NCBI RefSeq assembly: GCF_015690355.1
Contig: NZ_JADPRT010000011.1
Span: forward strand, 89,951 to 153,950
DNA length: 64,000 nucleotides
Source of the DNA: Streptacidiphilus fuscans
GTDB taxonomy: Bacteria; Actinomycetota; Actinomycetes; Streptomycetales; Streptomycetaceae
Reading direction: 5' to 3'
Part shown: piece by piece, positions 6,428-13,996 of the stretch
How the letters are laid out: each line of letters opens with the position of its first letter
Position numbering within the stretch: position 1 is the first letter of the stretch
Translations under genes and position numbers: made by a program
Notes under the pieces: generated by a model
What the model saw: only the letters and a program-made list of their open reading frames with translations
The model's database searches: none
What the model was told of the DNA's origin: nothing

Positions 6428-8989
6428 ATGTCTGCTGCCCTCACGCGCGCCGAAGCCGAGGTACGGCGGCGTCTGCTCGACGTCCGCTGTGTCTCCGTCG
6501 AGCTGGATCTGACGGTCGGGGAGGACGTGTTCCGGTCCGTCACCGTGATCAACTTCAGCTGCCGGACCCCGGGCGCCGCGACGTTTGTGGACGTCAAACC
6601 CGCGCTCCTGCGGCGCGTCCTGCTCAACGGGCGGGAGCTGGATCCGGGCGCGCTGGACGGCGGGCGGTTCCCGCTCACGGACCTCGCGGACGACAACGAG
6701 CTGCTGGTCGACGCGGACATGGCCTTCTCCCGTACCGGCGAGGGCATGCACCGGTTCGTGGACCCGGCCGACGGCGAGGTCTACGTCTACACCCAGTCGT
6801 TCCTGGACGACGGCCCGCGCGTCTTCGCGGCCTTCGACCAGCCGGACCTGAAGGCTCCGTACCAGGTCAGCGTCACCGCGCCGTCCTCGTGGACCGTCGT
6901 CGCCAACGCCTCCGGCACCCGCGAGGAGCTGGCGGAGGGCCACGCCACCCGGACCAGCTTCGCGCCCACCGCCGCGATCAGCAGCTACCTGGTCGCCGTC
7001 GTCGCCGGGCCGCTGCACTCCGTGCTCTCCGAGCACGACGGCATCCCGCTCGGCCTGCACTGCCGCCGTTCGCTCGCGCCCTACCTCGACGCGGACGCCG
7101 AGGAGTTGCTGACCGTCACCCGGCAGTGCTTCGACGCCTACCACGGGCTGTTCCGGCAGCGGTATCCGTTCGGCGGCTACGACCAGTGCTTCGTACCGGA
7201 GTTCAACGTCGGGGCGATGGAGAACCCCGGCTGTGTGACGCTGCGCGACACCTTCCTCTTCCGGTCCGCCGTGCCGGAGACCGAGCGTGAGCACCGCGCG
7301 ATCGTGGTGGCGCACGAGATGGCCCACATGTGGTTCGGCGACCTGGTCACCATGCGCTGGTGGGACGACCTGTGGCTGAACGAGTCGTTCGCCGAGTACA
7401 TGGGCTTCCGCGTGGTCGCCGACGCGACCCGGTTCGGCACCGCCGCGTGGACCGGCTTCGCGTCCACCAAGGCCTGGGGTCGGGACGCGGACCAGCGCCC
7501 CTCGACGCACCCGGTCGCGCCCGAGTCCGTCTCCGACACCGCCGAGGCGCTGCAGAACTTCGACGGCATCTCCTACGCCAAGGGTGCCGCCGCGCTGCGG
7601 CAGTTGGCCGCCTGGCTCGGTGACGAGGCCTTCTTCGCGGGCGTCAACCGCCACTTCGAGGCGCACGCGTTCGGGAACGCCACCCTGGACGACCTGTTGC
7701 AGTCGCTCGCCGGGACCAGCGGCCGGGACGTGCACGCCTGGGCCGAGCGGTGGCTGCGGACGACGGGGTTGGACACGCTGCGCCCCGCCGACGGCGTGCT
7801 GCAGCAGCGCAGCGCGGACGGGCAGTTGCGTCCGCACCTGATCACCGTGGCCGGCTACGACCGGCTGCCGGACGGCACGCTGATGTTGCGTCAGCGGACG
7901 CCGCTGGAGCTGGTGCCCGGCGAGCCGGCGCTGCTGCCCGAGCAGCGCACCGAGCTGCTGGTGCCGGACGACACCGACCTGGCCTTCGCCAAGATCCGCC
8001 TGGACGAGAAGTCCTGGGAGACCGTCAGGGAGTCGTTGGGGCATGTCCCCGACGTGCTGGCCCGGGCCGTGCTGTGGAACAGCGCGCGCGACCAGGTCCG
8101 CGACGGCGAGCTGCCCGCGAGCGAGTTCGTGGAGCTGGTCGCCGCCCATCTGCCGGGCGAGTCCTCGGTCCACCTGGTGCAGGACGTGCTGGCCTTCGCC
8201 GGTGGCGGATGCGCCGACCACTACCTGCCGCCGGAGCGTCGTGCCTGGGCGCTGACGAGGCTGGCCGAGGTCTGCCGTTCGATGCTGCGCCGGACCGAGG
8301 GCGACCCGGCCGCGAGCGGGCTGCGGCTGGTGGCCGTGCGCGGGCTGATCGACGCCGCCTCCACCTCGGTCGAGCAGGCGGAGCTGCGCGGCTGGCTGGA
8401 CGACGGCGCGGTCCCCGGCGGCCCGGAGCTGGACCCGGCGCTGCGCTGGCAGTTGCTGCTGCGGCTCTGCGTGCTGGGCGCGGCGGGCGAGGCGGAGATC
8501 GTGGCGGAGGTGGACCGCGACCCGAGCGCCACCAGCGCGGAGGGCGCGGCCCGCTGCCGCGCCGCGCTGCCGGAGAGGGACGGCAAACTGGCGGCCTGGG
8601 ACGCCGTGTTCGGCGGTGATCTCTCCAACTACCTGCTCCGGGCCACCATCGACGGCATCTGGCAGCCGGAGCAGGCCGAGCTGCTCGACGAACTCGGCCT
8701 GCCGGAGCGGTTCTTCGCCGACGCCGCGGCCGTCGCCGAACGCCGTGGCCCGGCCATCGCCCGCGCGCTCACCACGGCGTCCGGGTTCCCCGGCCACGCC
8801 GCCTCGCCGGAGGTGCTGGCCGTCGGCGAGCAGTACCTCTCCCGCGACGACCTCGGCGCGGCGCTGCGGCGCGGTCTGTCGGACCGGCTGGACGACATGC
8901 GACGCGCCGTCAGGAGCCGTGCGCTGGAGCGCGACGCGGGCGAGCCGGAGGAGATCGCGGTCGACACGGCAGCGAAGGAGGGGGAGTGA
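6428..8989 (+). CDS. pepN: Aminopeptidase N, M1 zinc metallopeptidase
   Basis: Removes N-terminal amino acids from peptides in the cytoplasm. The 853-aa protein has full PepN length. The exopeptidase motif GAMEN is near residues 262-266. The zinc site HEMAH is near 296-300, with the third ligand Glu in LNESFAEY near 319. The C-terminal part is the helical ERAP1-like domain of actinobacterial PepN. No signal peptide is present. ATG 6428 is favoured because the family usually starts close to an ALTRAEAE-like segment and a -10 box fits it. ATG 6419 is the alternative and adds three residues. Its stop overlaps the start of the following amidohydrolase by 4 bp (GTGA), so the two are translationally coupled. 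Confidence 0.95.
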   Translation: MSAALTRAEAEVRRRLLDVRCVSVELDLTVGEDVFRSVTVINFSCRTPGAATFVDVKPALLRRVLLNGRELDPGALDGGRFPLTDLADDNELLVDADMAFSRTGEGMHRFVDPADGEVYVYTQSFLDDGPRVFAAFDQPDLKAPYQVSVTAPSSWTVVANASGTREELAEGHATRTSFAPTAAISSYLVAVVAGPLHSVLSEHDGIPLGLHCRRSLAPYLDADAEELLTVTRQCFDAYHGLFRQRYPFGGYDQCFVPEFNVGAMENPGCVTLRDTFLFRSAVPETEREHRAIVVAHEMAHMWFGDLVTMRWWDDLWLNESFAEYMGFRVVADATRFGTAAWTGFASTKAWGRDADQRPSTHPVAPESVSDTAEALQNFDGISYAKGAAALRQLAAWLGDEAFFAGVNRHFEAHAFGNATLDDLLQSLAGTSGRDVHAWAERWLRTTGLDTLRPADGVLQQRSADGQLRPHLITVAGYDRLPDGTLMLRQRTPLELVPGEPALLPEQRTELLVPDDTDLAFAKIRLDEKSWETVRESLGHVPDVLARAVLWNSARDQVRDGELPASEFVELVAAHLPGESSVHLVQDVLAFAGGGCADHYLPPERRAWALTRLAEVCRSMLRRTEGDPAASGLRLVAVRGLIDAASTSVEQAELRGWLDDGAVPGGPELDPALRWQLLLRLCVLGAAGEAEIVAEVDRDPSATSAEGAARCRAALPERDGKLAAWDAVFGGDLSNYLLRATIDGIWQPEQAELLDELGLPERFFADAAAVAERRGPAIARALTTASGFPGHAASPEVLAVGEQYLSRDDLGAALRRGLSDRLDDMRRAVRSRALERDAGEPEEIAVDTAAKEGE

Positions 8990-10086
8990 CGGTGGATCAG
9001 CCGGTGCTGCACGTCAAGGGGCGGGTCCTGGTCGGCCCGGAGGACGTCCGCGACGAGCTGTGGGTGGTCGACGGCCGGATCAGCTTCACCGCGCCCGCCT
9101 CCGCGTCGGCGGACGTGCGGACCCTCCAGGGCTGGGTGCTGCCGGGCCTGACCGACGCCCACTGCCATGTCGGCCTCGACGCCCACGGCGCGGTCGACGA
9201 CGCGACCAGCGAGAAGCAGGCGCTCGCCGAACGCGACGCGGGCGCGCTGCTGTTGCGGGACGCCGGGTCCCCGGCGGACACCCGCTGGATCGACGAGCGG
9301 GAGGACCTGCCGAAGGTGGTGCGGGCCGGTCGCCATATCGCCCGGACCCGCCGCTACATCCGCAACTACGCGCACGAGATCGAGCCAGACCAGCTCGTCG
9401 ACTACGTCCGCCAGGAGGCGCGGCGCAGTGACGGCTGGGTCAAGCTGGTCGGCGACTGGATCGACCGCGGCACCGGCGACCTCGGACCGTGCTGGCCGCG
9501 CGAGGCGCTCGCCGCCGCGATGGCCGCCGCCCACGAGGAGGGCGCCCGGGTCACCGCCCACGTCTTCGGCGAGGACGGGCTGCGCGACCTGGTCGAGGCC
9601 GGGATCGACTGCATCGAGCACGCCACCGGGCTGACCGAGGACACCATCCCGCTCTTCGCCGAGCGCGGCGTGGCGATCGTGCCGACGCTGGTCAACATCG
9701 CCCACTTCCCCGAGCACGCGGCGGCGGGCGAGGCCAAGTTCCCCGACTACGCCCGCACCATGCGCAAGCTGCACGCGCGCCGGTACGCCACGGTGGCCGC
9801 CGCCTACGACGCGGGTGTGCCGATCTTCACCGGCACGGACGCGGGCGGCTCGCTGGCGCACGGGCTGGTCGCCGACGAGGTCGTGGAGCTGGTCACGGCC
9901 GGTCTGCCGCCGCTCGCCGCACTCGACGCGACGACCTGGGGCGCACGGCGCTGGCTCGGCCGTCCGGGCCTTACGGAAGGCGCTCCGGCCGACCTGGTGC
10001 TCTTCGCGGAGGACCCGCGCGCGGACGTCCGGGTGCTGCGGGACCCGCGGCTCGTGGTGGTGAACGGCAGGCCGACGGGCGGCTGA
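8986..10086 (+). CDS. Amidohydrolase-superfamily metal-dependent hydrolase
   Basis: A 366-aa TIM-barrel hydrolase of the imidazolonepropionase/prolidase-like branch. After a short beta-sandwich it has DAHCHVG with the metal-binding His-x-His near residues 60-62, then KLVGDW with a lysine at the bridging position, TAHVFGE, CIEHATG with a histidine ligand, and GTDAGG with the catalytic Asp. The C-terminal DLVLFAEDPRADVRVLRDPRLVVVNG segment closes the composite domain. Related enzymes cleave carboxyl-terminal dipeptides or cyclic amides. Coupling to pepN suggests a role in peptide turnover, which is inference. It starts at GTG 8986, overlapping the pepN stop. Confidence 0.88.
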   Translation: MTVDQPVLHVKGRVLVGPEDVRDELWVVDGRISFTAPASASADVRTLQGWVLPGLTDAHCHVGLDAHGAVDDATSEKQALAERDAGALLLRDAGSPADTRWIDEREDLPKVVRAGRHIARTRRYIRNYAHEIEPDQLVDYVRQEARRSDGWVKLVGDWIDRGTGDLGPCWPREALAAAMAAAHEEGARVTAHVFGEDGLRDLVEAGIDCIEHATGLTEDTIPLFAERGVAIVPTLVNIAHFPEHAAAGEAKFPDYARTMRKLHARRYATVAAAYDAGVPIFTGTDAGGSLAHGLVADEVVELVTAGLPPLAALDATTWGARRWLGRPGLTEGAPADLVLFAEDPRADVRVLRDPRLVVVNGRPTGG

Positions 10087-10219
10087 ACGGCATGCGCGCA
10101 ACAGGTCGTGCACACCGCGTGGACCCAGTTCGACCGGAGATGTCCGAAGCCTGGATCCCTACCCGCAGATCAAACTCCCGAACCGCTCCGCGGCCGGTCC
10201 GCCGGGACTAGTCTCCAGC

Positions 10220-10235
10220 CAGTGCCGTGGCACTG
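10220..10235. promoter_or_regulatory. Perfect 16-bp palindrome before the LAL-type gene
   Basis: CAGTGCC at 10220-10226 pairs perfectly with GGCACTG at 10229-10235 across a two-base centre, 17 bp upstream of the chosen GTG. It has the form of an operator for a dimeric repressor. Its core GTGCC-GT-GGCAC resembles the palindrome at 61079-61090. Confidence 0.4.
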
Positions 10236-10252
10236 TGAACTGGGAGGTCGGG

Positions 10253-12904
10253 GTGCAGGGGCTGCTCGAACGCGACACCGAACTCGCCGCCGTGCGTGCG
10301 GCGGTGGCCGAGCTGGCCGGGGCGGTCGCCGGGGATGCGCCCGACGCGGCGCCGGACCGGCTGATCGTGGTGACCGGGGCCGCCGGGCTGGGCAAGACCA
10401 GCGTGCTGGCCGAGGTGCGGCGGGCGGCCGAGGCCGCGGGGCTCCTGGTGCTGGCGACCCGTGGCGGTGAGCAGGAGCAGGGTTCGGCGTTCCATGTCGT
10501 GCGCGGTCTGCTGCGGCTGCTGCTGGAGTCCGCGGGCGAGGAGGGCCGCCGCGAACTGCTCGGCGCCTGGTACGACATCGTGGCTCCGGCCGTCGGCATC
10601 GCCACCACCGGCGCCGCGCCGGACCCGCAGGGTGTCCGCGACGGCCTGGACTGGGTGGTCACCAACCTGGCCTTCGCCCGTGGCCCGCTGGTCCTCGTCG
10701 TGGACGACGCCCACTGGGCCGACGCCGAGTCCCTGGCCTGGCTCGCCGCCTTCTCCTCCCGGGTCGCCGACCTGCCCGTGCTGCTCGTGGTCGCCTACCG
10801 GCCGGACGAACTGCCGGACTGGGCGGACGCGTTCCGCAGCATGGCCGGGGACAACGGGGTCCGCCCGCTCGGCCTGGCCGCGTTGACGCCCGAGGCGGTG
10901 GACGCGCTGGTGCGGCGGATGTACGCGGAGTCCGGGCGGCGGGTGGAGGACGGCTTCGCCCGCGAGATCTGGGCGGTGACCGGCGGAAACCCGTTCGAGA
11001 CCGTCGAGTTGGTCGCCAAGGCGGCGGAGCGGGGGATCGCCCCCGCCGAGGCGTCCTGGACGCAGCTGCGTGAGCTGAGCGCGGAGAACAAGGGCAGCGG
11101 CCTGATCGACCGGCTGCGGGGCCTCGGCTCGGGGCCGGTCCAACTCGCCCGCGCCGTCGCGGTCCTGGGCATCGCCACGCCGCGACCGCTGGCTGCCGTC
11201 GTGGCCGCCCTGATACCGGGCGAGGCGGAGTCGGCTGCCGAGCGGCTGCGCGAGGCGCGCATACTGACGGGTCATCAGACGCTGGAGTTCGTCCACCCGT
11301 TGATTGCCACCTCGGTGTACCGCAGCATGTCCGAGGAGATGCGCGCCGAACTCCACGACCGGGCCGCCTGGGCGGTGCTGGAGGCCGGACGCAGCCCGGT
11401 GGTCGCCGCCCGCCACTGGCTGGAGGTCCCGCCCAGCGGGAACGCGGCGCTGGTCGACCAACTGCGCGCCGCGGCACAGCTGTTCATGCAGTCCGGCGCG
11501 CCGGAGACGGCCCAGCGCTGCCTGGCCAGGGCTGTCGAGGAGCCCCCGCCGGTCGAGGAGCGGGCGCACGTGCTCTACGAACTCGGCTGCTCCACCCTGC
11601 TCTACGACCCGGCCGCCACCGCCGGACAACTGCGCACCGCGCTGGAACAGCCGGTGGTGCCCGAGCGGCTGCGCGAGGAGATCAGCGTCCGGCTGGCCCA
11701 GTCGCTCGCGCACAGCAACAACCTTGCCGACGCGGCCAGCACCATGGCCGAGGAGGCGTTGCGCACCGACTCCGCCGAGATCCGCCTCAAGCTGCTGGTC
11801 TGGAACTTCATGTGGTGCGCCTTCGACGCCTGGGAACAGGGCTCGGAGGAGCGGTCCAAGCGGCTGGCCGACCTGGCCGAGCGGCTCGACGTCGAGGGCG
11901 ACCGCAGCATCGCCGCCCGCTACATCCTGGGCCTGCGCGCCTGGGACGCCACCGTGCGCGGCGAGCCGGTCGACGTCGCGCTGCACTACAGCGACCTGGC
12001 CCTGGAGGGCGAACTGCGTTGGGCGCACCCGGAGTGGGGCTTCGAGGTCCCGGTCCTGGTCGCGTTGACCTACATGTACGGGGACCGGCCCGCGCGCGCC
12101 CTGGAACTCTTCGCCAAGGGCATCGCCGAGTACGAGGAGGCGGGCTGGCGCGGCGCGCACCTCGCCTTCGGCCACACCATCCGCGGCTACGTCCACTACC
12201 GCACCGGCGATCTGGCGGAGGCGGAGCAGTGCGCCCGGCTCGGCCTCGACCTGGCCAACCGCGTCGGCGAGGGCACTCCGGTGCACTCGTACGCCGTCGG
12301 CACGCTGATCCTGGTGCTGACCTCGCGCGGTGCGCTCGACGAGGCGGGCGCGCTGGCCGAGCGCTACCGGTTCCACGCGCCGTACTCCAACGCCGTGGTC
12401 TTCCCCGACTCGCAGACCGTGCGCGGCGTACTGTTGCTTGCGCGTGGCGAGTTCGTCGACGCCGAGGCCGAACTGACCCAGGCCGGGGCCCGGTTGGACG
12501 GCCGGGGGATGCGCAACCCGGGGTGGTGCGGCTGGGAGCGCGGCCTGATGTCCGCCTGCGCCGGTCTCGGCGACCTGGACCGGGCGCGCAGCCTGGCCGA
12601 GGACCAGTTGGAGCGGGCCGAGCGCTACGGCACCCTCTCGGCCATCGGCACCGCGCTGCGGGCCGCCGCGGAGGTGACCGAGGACCCGGCCGAGCGCGTC
12701 GCCCGACTGGAGACGGCGGTCCAGGTCCTGGAGCGCGCCCCGGCCCCCTACGAGCGGGCGCGCGCGACGCTCGACCTGGCGGTCGCCCGCCGGGAGATGG
12801 GGCTTCCCCCGCGCGAAACCTTCGAGCAGGCGGCCGAGTTGGCCGCCGCCTGCTCGGCGGACGGGCTGGCGCAGGCGGCGGAGTCGGCGCGGGCGCAACT
12901 GTAG
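10253..12904 (+). CDS. LAL/MalT-type AAA ATPase lacking the LuxR DNA-binding domain
   Basis: An 883-aa protein with the layout of a large ATP-binding LuxR-family (LAL) regulator. The N-terminus MQGLLERDTELA is followed by Walker A GAAGLGKTS near residues 43-50 and Walker B LVLVVDDAHWAD, then a sensor region (AYRPDEL) and a long TPR-like helical domain from about 370 to the end. LAL proteins normally finish with a LuxR helix-turn-helix. Here the frame stops after a TPR-like helix (CSADGLAQAAESARAQL), and the ung gene begins within 65 bp, leaving no room for it. It may regulate through a partner or be a decayed regulator. The start at GTG 10253 is set by GGGAGG at 10242-10247; GTG 10235 is an alternative. 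Confidence 0.88.
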   Translation: MQGLLERDTELAAVRAAVAELAGAVAGDAPDAAPDRLIVVTGAAGLGKTSVLAEVRRAAEAAGLLVLATRGGEQEQGSAFHVVRGLLRLLLESAGEEGRRELLGAWYDIVAPAVGIATTGAAPDPQGVRDGLDWVVTNLAFARGPLVLVVDDAHWADAESLAWLAAFSSRVADLPVLLVVAYRPDELPDWADAFRSMAGDNGVRPLGLAALTPEAVDALVRRMYAESGRRVEDGFAREIWAVTGGNPFETVELVAKAAERGIAPAEASWTQLRELSAENKGSGLIDRLRGLGSGPVQLARAVAVLGIATPRPLAAVVAALIPGEAESAAERLREARILTGHQTLEFVHPLIATSVYRSMSEEMRAELHDRAAWAVLEAGRSPVVAARHWLEVPPSGNAALVDQLRAAAQLFMQSGAPETAQRCLARAVEEPPPVEERAHVLYELGCSTLLYDPAATAGQLRTALEQPVVPERLREEISVRLAQSLAHSNNLADAASTMAEEALRTDSAEIRLKLLVWNFMWCAFDAWEQGSEERSKRLADLAERLDVEGDRSIAARYILGLRAWDATVRGEPVDVALHYSDLALEGELRWAHPEWGFEVPVLVALTYMYGDRPARALELFAKGIAEYEEAGWRGAHLAFGHTIRGYVHYRTGDLAEAEQCARLGLDLANRVGEGTPVHSYAVGTLILVLTSRGALDEAGALAERYRFHAPYSNAVVFPDSQTVRGVLLLARGEFVDAEAELTQAGARLDGRGMRNPGWCGWERGLMSACAGLGDLDRARSLAEDQLERAERYGTLSAIGTALRAAAEVTEDPAERVARLETAVQVLERAPAPYERARATLDLAVARREMGLPPRETFEQAAELAAACSADGLAQAAESARAQL

Positions 12905-12968
12905 TGCGGGACGGGCCGGTTCGGGGTCGTGGTTCGCCCGGTCGGCGGAAGTGGCTAGGCTGACGGAC

Positions 12969-13646
12969 GTGGCAGCACGTCCTTTGAACGAGATCGTCGA
13001 AACCGGCTGGGCCCAGGCCCTGGAACCTGTGGCTGGCAACATCGCCACCATGGGCGACTTCCTGCGCACCGAGATCGCCGGCGGGCGCACGTACCTGCCC
13101 GCCGGGGCCAACGTATTGCGCGCCTTCCAGCAGCCGTTGGACGGGGTCCGGGTGCTGATCGTCGGGCAGGACCCCTACCCGACGCCCGGTCACGCCGTCG
13201 GCCTCTCCTTCTCCGTCGCGCCGGAGGTCCGGCCGCTGCCGGGCAGCCTGGTGAACATCTTCACGGAGTACCAGCGCGACCTGAGCCTGCCCGCGCCGTC
13301 GAACGGCGACCTCACGCCGTGGACCGACCGGGGCGTACTGCTGCTCAACAGGGTGCTCACCACCGCTCCTCGCAACCCCGGCGCGCACCGCAACAAGGGC
13401 TGGGAGGCGGTGACCGAGCAGGCGATCCGCGCCCTGGTCGCCCGTGACACGCCGCTGGTGGCGATCCTCTGGGGCCGCGACGCCCGCAACCTGCGCCCGC
13501 TCCTCGGCCAGGTGCCGTGCATCGAGTCGGCCCACCCCAGCCCGATGTCGGCGGACCGCGGATTCTTCGGCTCCCGCCCGTTCAGCCGCGCCAACGAGCT
13601 ACTGGTCAAGCAGGGTGCGCAGCCAGTGGACTGGCGCCTGCCGTAG
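12969..13646 (+). CDS. ung: Uracil-DNA glycosylase
   Basis: Excises uracil from DNA to start base-excision repair. The 225-aa protein shows all family-1 signatures: GQDPYPTPGHAVGLSFS with the water-activating Asp, GVLLLNRVLT, the GAHRNKGWE region, LWGRDA, and HPSPMSADRGFFG with the catalytic His and leucine-loop region. GTG 12969 gives the family-like start MAARPLNEIVETGW. An in-frame GTG at 12951 would add six residues. A TAGGCT box just upstream would suit a leaderless transcript. The gene lies between two large STAND ATPases and has no obvious link to them. Confidence 0.93.
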   Translation: MAARPLNEIVETGWAQALEPVAGNIATMGDFLRTEIAGGRTYLPAGANVLRAFQQPLDGVRVLIVGQDPYPTPGHAVGLSFSVAPEVRPLPGSLVNIFTEYQRDLSLPAPSNGDLTPWTDRGVLLLNRVLTTAPRNPGAHRNKGWEAVTEQAIRALVARDTPLVAILWGRDARNLRPLLGQVPCIESAHPSPMSADRGFFGSRPFSRANELLVKQGAQPVDWRLP

Positions 13647-13722
13647 GGCTGAGGGAGGCGAACAGGATGCCCGCCCCGGCGGCGCCGAGCGAGGTGACGG
13701 TGGCGAGAATGCGCTTGAGCAT
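13606..13722 (-). CDS. Possible 38-aa secreted peptide
   Basis: ATG at 13722 is preceded on the minus strand by AGAGGAGAACC, an excellent ribosome site. The product begins MLKRILATV, continues with a hydrophobic stretch (GAAGAGILFASL) and ends in small residues, so it is essentially a signal peptide or single membrane anchor. Its last 41 bp overlap the 3' end of ung in antisense. The good ribosome site and hydrophobic design support it. Its small size and overlap are against it. Confidence 0.4.
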   Translation of the reverse strand: MLKRILATVTSLGAAGAGILFASLSPTAGASPLAAHPA

Positions 13723-13738
13723 GGTTCTCCTCTGACTC

Positions 13739-13800
13739 TGACGGGCTCGTGAGTGTGACGGGCTCGTGAGTGTGACGGGCCCGTGAGTGTGACGGGCTCG
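13739..13800 (+). repeat. 17-bp tandem repeat, 3.6 copies
   Basis: Unit TGACGGGCTCGTGAGTG at 13739-13755, 13756-13772 and 13773-13789 (one base different), plus a partial fourth copy to 13800. It lies between the small minus-strand peptide gene and the STAND gene. The copies begin immediately upstream of the peptide gene's ribosome site, so they could be regulator-binding iterons or simple slippage. Confidence 0.75.
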
Positions 13801-13924
13801 GTGCCGTGGCAGGAAGAGACCGGCCCCCCGACCTGGTCTCTTCCTCCGCGGATGCCGCTTGGACCGGCCATGCGCGAAGCGGCAGGACCAGATTCGCCGT
13901 ACGGCTTGGCGATGTCCCCTATCC

Positions 13925-13956
13925 CGTACGAATCCGTACGCCCGGCCTCTTACAAT
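13925..13956 (+). promoter_or_regulatory. Candidate promoter with CGTACG palindromes for the STAND gene
   Basis: TACAAT at 13951-13956 is close to a consensus -10. Just upstream are two CGTACG palindromes (13926-13931 and 13936-13941), with a third near 13899. If used, transcription would start after the first in-frame ATG (13955), supporting the GTG at 13997 as the real start. No good -35 was found, so an activator may be needed. Confidence 0.35.
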
Positions 13957-13996
13957 GCGCATGGCAGTAGCACAGCTTCACGACGCGGGGGACACC

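Noticed and set aside
6080..8797. A minus-strand frame of about 900 codons antisense to pepN
   Set aside because: No recognisable domain. PepN on the plus strand has every catalytic motif, so the antisense frame is a GC-bias artefact.
13739..13800. Protein-coding His/Thr-rich repeats on the minus strand over the 17-bp repeat
   Set aside because: The reading is only the translation of a non-coding tandem repeat. The better start for the small peptide lies downstream of it.
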